A DNA stretch of 64,000 nt, taken from NCBI RefSeq assembly GCF_900102215.1, contig NZ_FNBG01000018.1, forward strand, positions 1 through 64,000. The letters are read 5' to 3'. Source of the stretch: Fontibacillus panacisegetis. GTDB lineage: Bacteria; Bacillota; Bacilli; Paenibacillales; Paenibacillaceae. Numbering within the stretch: position 1 is the first letter of the stretch; every line of letters starts with the position of its first letter. The position numbers were made by a program, and so were the translations under genes. The notes beneath the pieces were generated by a model. That model ran no database searches and was not told the DNA's origin. It saw only the letters and a list, made by a program, of their open reading frames with translations. Below, piece by piece: positions 1 to 9,379 of this stretch.

Positions 1-618
1 CTTGAGGCACTAGATGGACGAATGAAGAAGCACCATCGTATGATGCTGGGTCTGCACTTAGACCACTTATCCTACGTTGAGAAGCAATTGGAGAAGGTGG
101 AGTTCGAGATTAATCAGTTACTCGAACCGCACTTACCATCCGTTGAACTTTTGATTACCATTCCCGGCATTCAGAAAGATGCGGCGGCGGTCATCTTGGC
201 TGAACTCGGAAATGATATGTCCCATTTTGGAGGTGATCCGCAAATAGCGACCTGGGCCGGATTAAGCCCTGGCAATAATGAGAGTGCTGGAAAGAAGAAA
301 AGTTCGCGAATTGCCAAGGGAAATAAAAGCTTAAAGGCTGTTCTTTGCCAAGCAGCCTGGGCAGCAAGTAAATCCAAGGGCACGCGACTTGCGTCTTTCT
401 TTTACCGAATACAGAAACGACGAGGACAGAGGAAGGCAATTATAGCGACAGCTCATCTCATGCTTCGAATGATCTACCGTATGCTCAAGGATAAAATACC
501 TTATCGTGAAGTAGGTTGGGACTATCTAACAACTTCAAAACCATCTGTAGAATATTGGGTTAAAAAAATCGAGGCCCAGGGATTCATTGTTAAAGTAGAA
601 TCCACCGAAGCCTCTTAA
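1..618 (+). CDS. IS110-family transposase, 3' portion (5' end outside window)
   Basis: The reading frame is open from base 1, so this is the C-terminal part of a longer gene and the apparent ATG at 22 is internal. The visible part matches the IS116/IS110/IS902 C-terminal domain: a helix-hairpin-helix-like LLITIPGIQKDAAAVILAEL segment, then WAGLSPGNNESAGK, the region holding the family's conserved serine, then a basic helical tail. IS110 elements use a DEDD/serine transposase and lack conventional long inverted repeats. The N-terminal RuvC-like DEDD part is not visible. Whether the element is intact cannot be told from this window. Confidence 0.9.
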   Translation, partial: LEALDGRMKKHHRMMLGLHLDHLSYVEKQLEKVEFEINQLLEPHLPSVELLITIPGIQKDAAAVILAELGNDMSHFGGDPQIATWAGLSPGNNESAGKKKSSRIAKGNKSLKAVLCQAAWAASKSKGTRLASFFYRIQKRRGQRKAIIATAHLMLRMIYRMLKDKIPYREVGWDYLTTSKPSVEYWVKKIEAQGFIVKVESTEAS

Positions 619-655
619 AAAAAATGACATTCTTTTCTTAAAGGAGGAGTGTCTT
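619..655 (+). terminator. Terminator-like inverted repeat after the transposase
   Basis: AAAAATGACATTC at about 621-635 is largely complementary to GGAGTGTCTTTTT at about 644-656, and the right arm ends in a T run. It follows the transposase stop directly and may be a terminator or part of the IS right end. Confidence 0.5.
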
Positions 656-704
656 TTTGCGCTTTTTCAAGGTGTCCATTTTCGTATAAAAAGTATGGGT
701 ATAC

Positions 705-1086
705 TGTCAAAACTGGAAATAGCAGTGCAAGGAAGACGATCCCTGCACCCTGCACCGCTTGATCCAGCCACATGCTATGACCGTATCTCATGTGTAATAG
801 TGTCATGATGCGGAATTCCTGAAATTCCTGCAAATGTGCAGGCTTTGATCAAGTAAAGTCTCTAAATGCCCTAAATTGCTGCAAAAGTGCAGGCTTTCTC
901 TAGGATTCTCTTCAAACCAGTCTATTCTGAACCATATTCCTGCATTTTTGCAGGCTTCTGTTCATCCTTTTATGGCTACTTTTAAAAAAACTGTATTTTT
1001 ACATGCTTCTCCTGATATTTTGCCTTTCCACTGCAAAAAAAAAGAAGTGTCCCTCAAAGTTATCTTGGATAACTTTTGGGACAGCC
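705..1086. mobile_element. MITE-like element, copy 1 (left end missing or diverged)
   Basis: This non-coding stretch is homologous over almost its whole length to 35461-35844. Shared blocks include GCAAGGAAGACGATCCCTGC, the GACCGTATCTCATGTGTAAT block, and the right end ACTTTTGGGACAGCC (1072-1086). The second copy has a matching left terminal repeat. Here the left about 20 bp are different, so this copy is probably truncated, perhaps linked to the adjacent IS110. It carries a palindrome quartet. No convincing ORF is present; the frames open here are compositional. Confidence 0.75.
827..1005. repeat. Palindrome quartet R1 (TGCA type, spacing 51-61-51)
   Basis: Four 16-bp palindromic units start at 827 (CCTGCAAATGTGCAGG), 878 (GCTGCAAAAGTGCAGG), 939 (CCTGCATTTTTGCAGG) and 990 (degenerate ACTGTATTTTTACATG). 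Units 1-2 have A-rich centres and units 3-4 T-rich centres, so the set is an overall dyad. The same geometry recurs at 13862, 35590 and 52995. Confidence 0.85.
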
Positions 1087-1090
1087 TCCT
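1044..1090 (-). terminator. serC terminator formed by the MITE right end
   Basis: On the minus strand GGCTGTCCCAAAAGTTATC pairs with GATAACTTTGAGGGACAC around a three-base loop, followed by a run of nine T. It lies 30-70 bp past the serC stop. The hairpin is also the right terminus of the MITE-like element, so the element appears to supply the gene's terminator. Confidence 0.75.
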
Positions 1091-1117
1091 TCTTTATTTC
1101 TAATGAAATCTACTTCA

Positions 1118-2206
1118 TTATCCGTTCTTTTTTTGGAACTGCTCCATGAATTCAACGAGTGCCTTAATGCTCTCATATGGAACCGCGTTGTAGATCGAAG
1201 CGCGCAATCCACCAACACTGCGGTGACCTTTAAGTCCAACAAAGCCTTCTTGCTCAGATTCTTTGATGAATTGTTTCTCCAGATCTTCGGAAGCAAGACG
1301 GAAAGTAACGTTCATCAAGGAACGGCTGGCTACATCTGCACAACCACGGAAAAATCCGCCGCTATTATCAATTGCATCGTACAACAGGTTCGCTTTTTCA
1401 CGGTTTTTCTTTTCAATACCTTCGAGAGAACCTTGCTCTTCAATCCATTTCAACACTTCATTTACCATGTAAATTGAGAAAGATGGCGGTGTGTTATACA
1501 GAGAGTTGTTATCAAGATGTGTATCGTAACGGAAAATCGTTGGCAAATGTTTTGGAGAATTTGTCAACAATTCTTCACGAGCAATAACAACTGTTACACC
1601 GGATGGTCCAAGGTTCTTCTGTGCTCCGGCATATACCATTCCGAATTGAGTAAGGTCAAACGGTCTGCACAAAATATCACTAGACATATCCGCGATCAAC
1701 GGCACACTGCCTGTATCTGGATACTGCCCAAACTGAGTCCCTTCAATGGTTTCATTGGAGGTGATATGCAGGTAAGCTGCATTTTCAGGAAGTACCAAAT
1801 TACTCACATCTGGAATCGACATATACTTGTCCTCTTCAGAGGAAGCCGCAACAAATGTTTCACCGATCAGTTTTGCTTCTTTAACAGCTTTGTTAGCCCA
1901 ACTGCCTGTCTTCACATAACCAGCAGTCTTGCCTTCAGTCAGCAAGTTCATTGGCAACATTGCAAATTGAGTTGAAGCTCCACCTTGAAGGAACAATACT
2001 TTGTAGCCTTCAGGATTACCAAGCAAATTAAGCAGACGACTAGCAGCCTCGTTATGAACCCCTTCATAAACTTTGCCGCGGTGGGACATTTCCATAATGG
2101 ACATTCCCGTACCTTGAAAATCAACAAACTGAGCTTGCGCACGTTCCAGCACTTCTAAAGGCAGAGCTGCCGGACCGGCGTTAAAATTATACGCTCTTTT
2201 ACTCAT
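1118..2206 (-). CDS. serC: Phosphoserine aminotransferase
   Basis: A PLP-dependent class V aminotransferase that converts 3-phosphohydroxypyruvate and glutamate to phosphoserine in cytoplasmic serine synthesis; the family also acts in vitamin B6 synthesis. The N-terminus SKRAYNFNAGPAALP is diagnostic, and the PLP lysine lies in GAQKNLGPSG near residue 200. Length is 362 residues, the family norm. I start at the ATG at 2206 (MSKRAYNF); further in-frame ATGs at 2215 and 2227 would add a short tail not typical of the family. It appears monocistronic, ending in the terminator at 1044-1090. Confidence 0.95.
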   Translation of the reverse strand: MSKRAYNFNAGPAALPLEVLERAQAQFVDFQGTGMSIMEMSHRGKVYEGVHNEAASRLLNLLGNPEGYKVLFLQGGASTQFAMLPMNLLTEGKTAGYVKTGSWANKAVKEAKLIGETFVAASSEEDKYMSIPDVSNLVLPENAAYLHITSNETIEGTQFGQYPDTGSVPLIADMSSDILCRPFDLTQFGMVYAGAQKNLGPSGVTVVIAREELLTNSPKHLPTIFRYDTHLDNNSLYNTPPSFSIYMVNEVLKWIEEQGSLEGIEKKNREKANLLYDAIDNSGGFFRGCADVASRSLMNVTFRLASEDLEKQFIKESEQEGFVGLKGHRSVGGLRASIYNAVPYESIKALVEFMEQFQKKNG

Positions 2207-2361
2207 TGCTCCCATCCTCTCTCTCAAGTACCTGGTATGGTTCCAAGTAATAGATAAGATTTATGATAACAACTAATCCATTTCCCATCAAGTTCAATAT
2301 TCATCAAAAATTCGCAGTTTGCAGAATTGACACATTAACGCTTCATATAGATAAAGTATTT

Positions 2362-3270
2362 TTATGACTCTATAAAAAATTCATATACTCTCGACCAGCT
2401 TTTTCTTTCTCCTGGAGCCACTTTGACTTCAATAAATATCTCAGGAGATATTACATGTCCTTGTCCCCAAACCGCTACATCACTTACCGAAAAGGTACTG
2501 AGCTCTCTGACAGCAACACCGCTGGGTTGATGAATAAGCTCCCAAAGCCAAGGATACTTCGCACCTTCAAACCCCTCTTGCCGGAAATAAAATGGCTTGT
2601 CAGGTTTTTTTCGCCATCCTACTATACCTAAGCCAGCTTCACTTCTAAATACTAAGTCATCCAGTGTTTCCTTGTCATCAGACCATGGATTAAGCACATA
2701 CGGAAACTTCAGTACATAATCTGGCCCAACCGGTTGCTCATCAATACCTATAAAGTTATGACAATACTCTTCAGTATAGATTTCCTTCGTTCCAGTATTA
2801 AGCAGTTCATACTCCACTGTAAGCCGATTATTATGAATAGCGATGCACTTCGTCAAATGAGCAGAAAACCCTCCGCACGGCTCCTGAGTCCCTCTAAAAA
2901 CCAGCTTGCAAGCATTCTCCTGCTCTACGTGAACTTGAAAAGGTCTTATCGGATAGGAACGATCAAATGCGTATTCTTCATCATCCGGGCGAGTTAACAA
3001 GCCTATCCCTAACTTAGGGAATTGTTCTCCCATCTTGGCATCATCGTATCCGATAGCTTTCCTTAATCCAAATTCATTACACAGCCCTTCACCACCAGTG
3101 CCATCCCCAGCAGTTAAGCTCTCCGGAACGCAATAGGTATGACTGTCTCGTCCTTCATTAATTAAAGTTACACCCGTTATAAAACCGCTCCAATCAAACC
3201 TGCTTCCACCATATTCACCGATTTCCGCTATATCGATCAGCAATTGTTCATTTTTTAATTGATATGCCAT
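2362..3270 (-). CDS. Galactose-mutarotase-like (aldose 1-epimerase superfamily) protein
   Basis: A 302-residue protein with the beta-rich composition and WSGFITGV, FRGTQEPCGGF and EYELLNTG segments expected of the galactose-mutarotase-like fold; a conserved C-terminal EVKVAPGE segment supports this. It is the last gene of the sugar locus, 68 bp after the GH94 phosphorylase, separated by a hairpin. Such a protein could interconvert anomers of the sugar released by the phosphorylase, but catalytic histidines are not clearly placed from sequence alone. The superfamily call is firmer than the enzymatic role. No signal peptide is visible, so it is likely cytoplasmic. Confidence 0.65.
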   Translation of the reverse strand: MAYQLKNEQLLIDIAEIGEYGGSRFDWSGFITGVTLINEGRDSHTYCVPESLTAGDGTGGEGLCNEFGLRKAIGYDDAKMGEQFPKLGIGLLTRPDDEEYAFDRSYPIRPFQVHVEQENACKLVFRGTQEPCGGFSAHLTKCIAIHNNRLTVEYELLNTGTKEIYTEEYCHNFIGIDEQPVGPDYVLKFPYVLNPWSDDKETLDDLVFRSEAGLGIVGWRKKPDKPFYFRQEGFEGAKYPWLWELIHQPSGVAVRELSTFSVSDVAVWGQGHVISPEIFIEVKVAPGERKSWSRVYEFFIES

Positions 3271-3291
3271 ATCATTTTGCCCCTAACCTGC

Positions 3292-3327
3292 AAGAACCCT
3301 GGCTTATCCTTTAAGCACAGGGTTCTT
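3292..3327 (-). promoter_or_regulatory. Intercistronic hairpin
   Basis: AAGAACCCTG (3292-3301) pairs perfectly with CAGGGTTCTT (3318-3327). No T run follows on the minus strand. It more likely stabilises or partially attenuates the operon mRNA between the phosphorylase and the epimerase-like gene than fully terminates it. Confidence 0.6.
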
Positions 3328-3338
3328 GTCATCCAATT

Positions 3339-6065
3339 CTATGATCCTAAAATGACCTCTAGCTCTGCATTGCCCTCAGCAGGCAATTGTTCCAGTACAG
3401 ATCGATGTAGCAAAACTCCATTGCCTTCGTTCTTTACGGAAACAGCAGCTCCATTCACGATAACGGATTTCACATGATATTGCCCATAATCAGCAAGCTG
3501 CGGATTACGATACACGATATTCAACTTCCGATCAGCAAACAAGGTCTCTACTGAAGCTATACCCTGCTGGTCAAATTGCGATTTAAGCAGCTTCGGCTCC
3601 AAATAAAGATCCCCGTAATATCCCTTTACTCCGTACATTTCGGTTAGCTGTGTCAGCAGTATCCAGCTTGCGGAGCCAGTCAAATACGTGTACATACCGC
3701 GACCCTTTTCGTTGATATATTCCGGTACTCCCGGATACATCCGACTCTTATCAAAATCTACGGATAATCGGTAGATCGAATCCAGCACCTCATAACCCTC
3801 TTTAACGAATCCACGCTTATAGAGCGCATTTGCATACATAACTGTCATATGGCTAAACATCGCTCCGTTTTCTTTATGCCCAAAGGCAAAACCAAAGGCG
3901 CGTCCAAGATTCTGTTGAATGCCGCCGAAGCTTGAATTCAAGCGGTAACCGATTCTTTCATCTTTTAAATATCGATCAACGGCAGACGTAATTTTTCCAA
4001 CCTGATCATCTGTAGCTATGCCGCCCATAATCGTAAATACTTGACCTGTTAGTGTCATTCTTACGCCAGTTGGATAGTCACCTTCAACCCGCTCTGCATC
4101 GTCATTATAATAACCATTGAACCATTCATAGCCCTCTTTGCTCGAAATCCACTCATTCTCGCGAAGATGCTCCATGATCCACAAAGCTTTATTTTTCAAA
4201 TCCCCAGCAACATCACTGATATTGAGCTTTGCTTTCCGTCCACTTACAGCCAAAGCTACGTTATTGTAATATTGATCAAGAAGCTGTTGTTTCGCAGAAA
4301 TACTGTCATACGAAATCGAACCTGCCATTGAATCAAATAACACAACCATTTCTTCAGCGATTTCTATCGTTTCTTGTCCAGTCCGTTCCTTAAGCTGCAT
4401 CAGCAGCTTGGATAATTCCAGCAAATTGCTTCCATAAAAAGCCGTAAAAGCAACACTTTCCCCACGATTTGGAGCTAGATCCAGACCATCGTTCCAATCT
4501 GCACCCTCTAACTTGATATTTCCATGCTCACCAACATTAAAGAATGGGACTATATTTTGCAGAAGGATATGTTCCAGAATCGTACCTTGATAAATTTCGC
4601 CTTCCGCGGTCGTCAGCTTATTCCCTTGCTCTAAGGTCCATGCTAAATCACGAGCCTTGCAACGCTTAATGAAGGTATCCCGGAAATAGGACTGCGGCTG
4701 CAAAAGCAGATCCAAATCACCGCTTTGATGAACATAGAGCAAGGTAGTCAGCAGCGGCCATGCCCCATGATCCATCCATACCCGAGGTATATTGTTACGA
4801 TCCGCGATAAATTCACCCGGCTTCGTCCCGATAATCGTAGCATTGCTTCCATCAATTCGAACCCCGGCATAGTTGTTAAACAACAGGTTTCTTACTTCAT
4901 CAGGCTCCATGACCATAAGCGCCAGACAATCCTGCCACAAATCACGCCAGCCTCGACCTCCACGACCATAGTCATGATACGGGAGAAAGGAATTTCCGTA
5001 TAATCTTCTCAAAATCGGCTGAAGGGTAACCCATTTCATCCATTGATCCTGCTCGGAATCACCTGATGTAAAGGAGACTGTATTTAATTTATCGCTCCAA
5101 TACTTCTGATTCTGGGCCAAAAGAGCATCAAAAGACGCTTCAGACAAATAATCTTGCACGTAACGAGTATAGTCCAAGCGATCATCCGTAATAACCATCG
5201 CTACAACATAAGATATAGACGCACCTGATGCGAGGCTGATTGTTTCAAATCGGAGAGCACCCATCGCCTCATATCCTTCCAAAGAGACACCGGCACTTAT
5301 CGTTGGTGTTACGTTAGCTATTACTGTTTCCGGCCAATCAAGCGCTCCGCCTTCTCCTATAAACTCCTCTGTTTCAGGGAAAAAGCCGATCGGCGCATTA
5401 CCGTTAGCATCCGCACCAAGCACACTATAGGTTATCTTATTAACCTTATGTCCTCTTTCATCAAATGAAAGTGCGGGCTGAACCTCGATTCCATGCTCAC
5501 TTGTATATACGCGATGAAGCAATGAAGTCACATGACGGTGATCCCTCAGATCATCTGCAGACCTGCCATACAAAGGGATCGCCGCAGTCGGAGTTAAGTG
5601 AAGCTCGTCATTACCATTGTTCGTTAGCGTAATTTTCATCAATTCTATTTTATCGTCTGTTACCGGAACAAAATTGATCGTTTCTGCACGAAGTGATGAT
5701 TCCCTGTGATCACGGGTGAGCTTATGCCACAGAAATCCTGCTTCCATAAAGCTGTTCTCCTCTGCAGTTGTAAATTGCTCCGAGTTTTGCTTAGCTGAAT
5801 TACCGCTTACTGACCAAGCTCCGTATCCTTCAACGTGAACCCAAAAATTTCTCGATGCCTTGGAATTATGCAAATCTTCCACCGAGATCGGTTCCATTAG
5901 AAACGTGTTATGACCTGAAGTAATCTCTCCATGAAGATTCGGTGAAATGGCTGACATCATCCCTGCTTCATTAACTAGAGGAAAGTATAAATAACTGCTC
6001 CTCTCAGGATGCTTTAGCCTAAACTCACCATGTCCTCCTTGAAACTCCCATCCCCTATTTCTCAT
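3339..6065 (-). CDS. GH94 glycoside phosphorylase (laminaribiose/cellobiose phosphorylase type)
   Basis: A 908-residue GH94 (former glycosyltransferase 36) enzyme that cleaves beta-glucosides with phosphate to give alpha-glucose 1-phosphate. The N-terminal beta-sandwich (about 1-290) is followed by an (alpha/alpha)6 barrel containing GRGGRGWRDLWQD (368-380) and the catalytic-site motif GADWNDGLD (521-529). No signal peptide is seen, so it acts on imported oligosaccharide. The length fits the about 900-residue GH94 group that includes a laminaribiose phosphorylase known from Paenibacillus, whose gene also lies with sugar ABC transporter genes. Sugar linkage cannot be fixed from sequence. It is 25 bp downstream of the inner permease gene and probably cotranscribed with it. 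Confidence 0.85.
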   Translation of the reverse strand: MRNRGWEFQGGHGEFRLKHPERSSYLYFPLVNEAGMMSAISPNLHGEITSGHNTFLMEPISVEDLHNSKASRNFWVHVEGYGAWSVSGNSAKQNSEQFTTAEENSFMEAGFLWHKLTRDHRESSLRAETINFVPVTDDKIELMKITLTNNGNDELHLTPTAAIPLYGRSADDLRDHRHVTSLLHRVYTSEHGIEVQPALSFDERGHKVNKITYSVLGADANGNAPIGFFPETEEFIGEGGALDWPETVIANVTPTISAGVSLEGYEAMGALRFETISLASGASISYVVAMVITDDRLDYTRYVQDYLSEASFDALLAQNQKYWSDKLNTVSFTSGDSEQDQWMKWVTLQPILRRLYGNSFLPYHDYGRGGRGWRDLWQDCLALMVMEPDEVRNLLFNNYAGVRIDGSNATIIGTKPGEFIADRNNIPRVWMDHGAWPLLTTLLYVHQSGDLDLLLQPQSYFRDTFIKRCKARDLAWTLEQGNKLTTAEGEIYQGTILEHILLQNIVPFFNVGEHGNIKLEGADWNDGLDLAPNRGESVAFTAFYGSNLLELSKLLMQLKERTGQETIEIAEEMVVLFDSMAGSISYDSISAKQQLLDQYYNNVALAVSGRKAKLNISDVAGDLKNKALWIMEHLRENEWISSKEGYEWFNGYYNDDAERVEGDYPTGVRMTLTGQVFTIMGGIATDDQVGKITSAVDRYLKDERIGYRLNSSFGGIQQNLGRAFGFAFGHKENGAMFSHMTVMYANALYKRGFVKEGYEVLDSIYRLSVDFDKSRMYPGVPEYINEKGRGMYTYLTGSASWILLTQLTEMYGVKGYYGDLYLEPKLLKSQFDQQGIASVETLFADRKLNIVYRNPQLADYGQYHVKSVIVNGAAVSVKNEGNGVLLHRSVLEQLPAEGNAELEVILGS

Positions 6066-6090
6066 ATCATTCTACCTCACCATTAAAAAA

Positions 6091-6927
6091 TTATGATTTC
6101 ACAGCTCCAGCCAATGCACCATCAACAAGATATTTCTGAATAAAGGTGTACAAAACAATAAGCGGCGCCGCAACGATCGTTATCCCGCAAGCCAGCAGCG
6201 GCCAGTTATTACCATATTGCCCTTTAAATTCTTTTAGCCCAAAGGTAATAGGATAGTTTGCCTTGCTCGGTAAATACATGATCGGACCAACAAAGTCGTT
6301 CCAGATGCCAATCGCTGTTAGTATTACGCCTGTTGCAATAACCGGCTTCATCAGTGGTGTGATGATTTGGAACAGGTATCTGATATAGCCCGATCCATCC
6401 ATCCCCGCCGCTTCATCCAGTTCACGACTAATCGATTTGATGTAGCCAACAAACATCATAAATACAACGCCCGTACCGGAAGTCTTCAAAATGATATAAC
6501 CCAGCTTCGTGTCATATCCGAAGAAATCCAGACTTTCACGCAGACTCAGCATCAGCTTATACTGGGCAACCATTGGGTTAGGAAGAAACTGAGACAACAG
6601 GAAGAAAAGATAAATTAATCCACTCCATTTTACATATCCACGAGCTACAGGGAACGCACCCAATACCGATACAATAATCGTTAAAACAGTAGCTAATACC
6701 GTGTAAACTAAACTATTTATGAAATAATTAGCGAAGTTGCCTTCGGTCCAAGCAGTCACATAGTTGTTCCACTGTACCTCCTTGACCAATCCAATCGGAT
6801 TCATCAAATACTCCGGATATGATTTTAACGAGACGTTAAGTACGAGAATTAGCGGAACTACATACAACACAATCAGCAATCCAATGACGATATAGGAGAG
6901 CGTAGTAAATGATTTGGAATTTTTCAT
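6091..6927 (-). CDS. Carbohydrate ABC transporter permease, MalG type
   Basis: A 278-residue inner-membrane permease with six hydrophobic segments and the cytoplasmic EAA loop ELDEAAGMDGSGYIRYLFQI followed by PLMKP, which docks to the ATPase. It pairs with the upstream permease, whose stop is 2 bp away. No ATPase gene is present in the locus, so a shared MsmX-type ATPase encoded elsewhere probably energises it, as is common for Bacillales sugar importers (inference). The substrate is likely the oligosaccharide cleaved by the GH94 enzyme. Confidence 0.93.
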   Translation of the reverse strand: MKNSKSFTTLSYIVIGLLIVLYVVPLILVLNVSLKSYPEYLMNPIGLVKEVQWNNYVTAWTEGNFANYFINSLVYTVLATVLTIIVSVLGAFPVARGYVKWSGLIYLFFLLSQFLPNPMVAQYKLMLSLRESLDFFGYDTKLGYIILKTSGTGVVFMMFVGYIKSISRELDEAAGMDGSGYIRYLFQIITPLMKPVIATGVILTAIGIWNDFVGPIMYLPSKANYPITFGLKEFKGQYGNNWPLLACGITIVAAPLIVLYTFIQKYLVDGALAGAVKS

Positions 6928-6929
6928 AA

Positions 6930-7823
6930 TTAATATTCCACCTCTCTCTTACGCGTCTGTTTAAGAGCTACAATGACAAATACTAGAATGATGAGGAACT
7001 GGACTACCGACAATGCGGAAGGAAGACCCATTTCCAGGCTGCCGCGGAATGTTTCCTTGTACACATCGTAAGCCATCGTTCTTGTATTGAACTTCCCGTC
7101 TGTCGTTGCAAGGATAATATCGAAGGTCGACATTGCACCAATAATCGACAGTAGCATATTGACTGTAAATGATGGGGCAATTAACGGGAACGTAATGTGA
7201 CGGAAGGACTGCCATTTATTCGTTCCATCGATATACCCTGCTTCATATAGGTCCTTAGGTACGGATTGCAAGCCAGAGAGGAAAATGAGCATAGAGTAAC
7301 CCATGTACATCCAGATTTGCACAAAGATAATGTAACCAAACGCATGACTGAAGCTCGCAAAGAACATATCTTTATAACCAAAAAGCCACTCATAGAGCAT
7401 GTTAACCGGCCCAGACATTGGATCAAACATCATGCCCCAGATCAATGCTACGACAGCCACACCAAGTACGACAGGCAAGAAAAATACAGCACGATAGAAA
7501 TAATCGCCTTTTAATCGTTGATTAATCAGCACCGCAACAAACAATGCTACACCGTTCTGAACAATCGTAACGATAAACATAAAGATCAATGTATTTATAA
7601 TGGAGCGCCATCGCTCTCCAGAGTTTCCGGAAAAGAATACATCTCGATAATTATCAAGTCCTACAAAACTCATAGAGCTGCCAGGAACGTTTTTAACATC
7701 AGTAAAGGAATAAATTACAGTCAGAACAGAAGGTCCAAAGTAAAAAACAACATATAGCAGTAAAGGAATAAGTAACAGAAGAAAAGGAACATATCGGTAA
7801 ATGCCTTTGCCAAATGGATACAT
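6930..7823 (-). CDS. Carbohydrate ABC transporter permease, MalF type
   Basis: A 297-residue membrane permease with the EAA loop PKDLYEAGYIDGTNKWQSFR followed by ITFPLIAP. I start at the ATG at 7823 (MYPFGKG) because GAGGTGAGAGAG gives correct Shine-Dalgarno spacing; an in-frame ATG at 7850 lacks one. It forms a heterodimer with the following MalG-type permease. A perfect hairpin (7859-7880) separates it from the binding protein gene, a common arrangement that keeps binding protein mRNA more abundant than permease mRNA. Confidence 0.93.
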   Translation of the reverse strand: MYPFGKGIYRYVPFLLLLIPLLLYVVFYFGPSVLTVIYSFTDVKNVPGSSMSFVGLDNYRDVFFSGNSGERWRSIINTLIFMFIVTIVQNGVALFVAVLINQRLKGDYFYRAVFFLPVVLGVAVVALIWGMMFDPMSGPVNMLYEWLFGYKDMFFASFSHAFGYIIFVQIWMYMGYSMLIFLSGLQSVPKDLYEAGYIDGTNKWQSFRHITFPLIAPSFTVNMLLSIIGAMSTFDIILATTDGKFNTRTMAYDVYKETFRGSLEMGLPSALSVVQFLIILVFVIVALKQTRKREVEY

Positions 7824-7858
7824 CTCTCTCACCTCGCTAGTCCAAGTCAATAAATGAT

Positions 7859-7880
7859 CGGGGTCTGATATCAGACCCCG
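7859..7880 (-). promoter_or_regulatory. Intercistronic hairpin after the binding-protein gene
   Basis: CGGGGTCTGATATCAGACCCCG is a perfect 22-bp palindrome, with no T run on the minus strand. The position, between binding protein and permease, suits an mRNA-stabilising or partial-termination element. Confidence 0.7.
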
Positions 7881-7905
7881 AGACAGTATGTTTTATGTTA
7901 GAACA

Positions 7906-9276
7906 TTATTTAGGAGCGGCAGCTTCCCATTCTTTTTGTTGTACGTCTGCCAGCTCTTGAGCTGTTTTAAATTCTCCACCCGGTGCAAGATATTCAGTAT
8001 GAACACCTTCAGCTGCAAGATGCTCACCAACATTCGTACGGTTGATCATCATAATTTCATAAGCCAATTCGAAATCACCAAGGTAAGGAGTAAGCTCTTT
8101 ATCGATAAACTCACTATCCGTTGAAATGTTGTCTTGAGTCGGGATAAATCCAGCTGCTTTTACAAATTTCGTGTAATTTTCAGGTTGAGAGAAAAATTCC
8201 ATCCATTTCAGAGCGCCTTCTTTGTTCGGGCCTTTCTCAGCAACATACCAGGTCACATCGTATTTACCTACAAACGAGGCGTTTTTAGCTGCATCTTCTG
8301 TAGCTGGAACTGGGAAATAACCAAATTTCAAATCAGGGTTAGCAGTTGCAATGGTTGGAGCATCCCATGAGCCGTCTGCCAGCATAGCTACTTTACCAGT
8401 AGCAAAAATTGCTGGTGCAGAAGCATAATCAATACCCATAAAGCCATCGATCATGTAGTTGTCTTGAAGCGTCTTCATTTTGTCGAGTACTTCAACAGCC
8501 TCTACGTCGTTGTAAGCAGTTTCGCCTTTCCATACGCCTTCGATCCATTTTTGTTGATCGCCGCCACCCAAAATTTTAGCCTGCAATGCAAATACAGGTA
8601 ATTTCAAAGGCCATACGTCTTTACCAGCTACACCGATTGGTGTAATGCCTTTAGCCTTGAGGTCTTCATTAAGCTGGATAAACTCTGTCCAGGTAGTAGG
8701 CACCTTGAGGCCATTATCTTCAAAAATTTGTTTGTTGTAGAACAGACCGGACATCGCTACCTTACCTGTTGGTATCGCATACACTTTACCGTTGTAAGTA
8801 CCCGCTTTTTCGATGTCGTTAGCATTCCAGTTTTTCACGAAACCTTGGCCGGACAAATCAGCGATAAGTCCCGAATCGATCCATTGCTGCCAGTCAGGCA
8901 CTTTAGCTCCTGGTGTCCAATCCTGTGGAGACAATCTCATACCGGACAAATCAGCCATAATATCTACATCATTCGCCGTAATTCTTGCACGTTGCGCTTG
9001 CTTGTATTCATCGTCCGGGCCAGTAGTTGAATACTCAACTTTATAATCCGGATTTGCTGCTTCAAATGCATCGTTAATCTCTTTCATTGCTTTGTTGATG
9101 TTTTCTTGTTTCCAGTGGAGGATTTTAACAACCTTTTTCTCACCGGACGATTTAGTAGTGTTACTGTTTGTACCTTCACTCGTTGAAGCGTTACTACCGT
9201 TATTGCCTCCTCCACACGCTGCAAGACTAAGTGTTAGCGCACCGGTCAATAACAAGGCAGAAATCTTCTTTACCAT
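7906..9276 (-). CDS. Sugar ABC transporter substrate-binding lipoprotein
   Basis: A 456-residue extracellular solute-binding protein of the MalE-like family 1. The N-terminus has a lipoprotein signal (MVKKISALLL...LSLAAC) with the lipobox cysteine at residue 21, then a Gly/Asn/Ser-rich linker. The body includes GKVYAIPTGKVAMSGLFYNK and FATGKVAMLADGSWD, both typical of the family. AGGGGG precedes the ATG at good spacing. It is the first gene of the operon and delivers the oligosaccharide to the two permeases. Transcription starts in the region with LacI-type operators shared with the divergent regulator. Confidence 0.93.
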   Translation of the reverse strand: MVKKISALLLTGALTLSLAACGGGNNGSNASTSEGTNSNTTKSSGEKKVVKILHWKQENINKAMKEINDAFEAANPDYKVEYSTTGPDDEYKQAQRARITANDVDIMADLSGMRLSPQDWTPGAKVPDWQQWIDSGLIADLSGQGFVKNWNANDIEKAGTYNGKVYAIPTGKVAMSGLFYNKQIFEDNGLKVPTTWTEFIQLNEDLKAKGITPIGVAGKDVWPLKLPVFALQAKILGGGDQQKWIEGVWKGETAYNDVEAVEVLDKMKTLQDNYMIDGFMGIDYASAPAIFATGKVAMLADGSWDAPTIATANPDLKFGYFPVPATEDAAKNASFVGKYDVTWYVAEKGPNKEGALKWMEFFSQPENYTKFVKAAGFIPTQDNISTDSEFIDKELTPYLGDFELAYEIMMINRTNVGEHLAAEGVHTEYLAPGGEFKTAQELADVQQKEWEAAAPK

Positions 9277-9360
9277 GCTGATACCCCCTAATTATAGTTA
9301 CATTATGGACAAAACATCGCCTTTTACTCCGAACAGGATCTATACACTGAATTCGGTATA

Positions 9361-9379
9361 TTTACGAAATTTTCGTAAA
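9361..9379. promoter_or_regulatory. Candidate operator for the divergent LacI regulator
   Basis: TTTACGAAATTTTCGTAAA is a perfect 19-bp palindrome with a central T, 85 bp upstream of the binding-protein start. A related perfect palindrome at 9626-9642 and an imperfect one at 9425-9440 (CGAAAGCGGTTTCG core) share ACGAAA/TTTCGT half-sites. LacI-family proteins bind such CG-containing palindromes. Confidence 0.65.

Noticed and set aside
615..1103. Small ORFs on both strands in the MITE-like region (615-833 minus, 876-1103 plus)
   Set aside because: They cross the palindromes and have no ribosome binding site or protein pattern; the region is a non-coding repeat.
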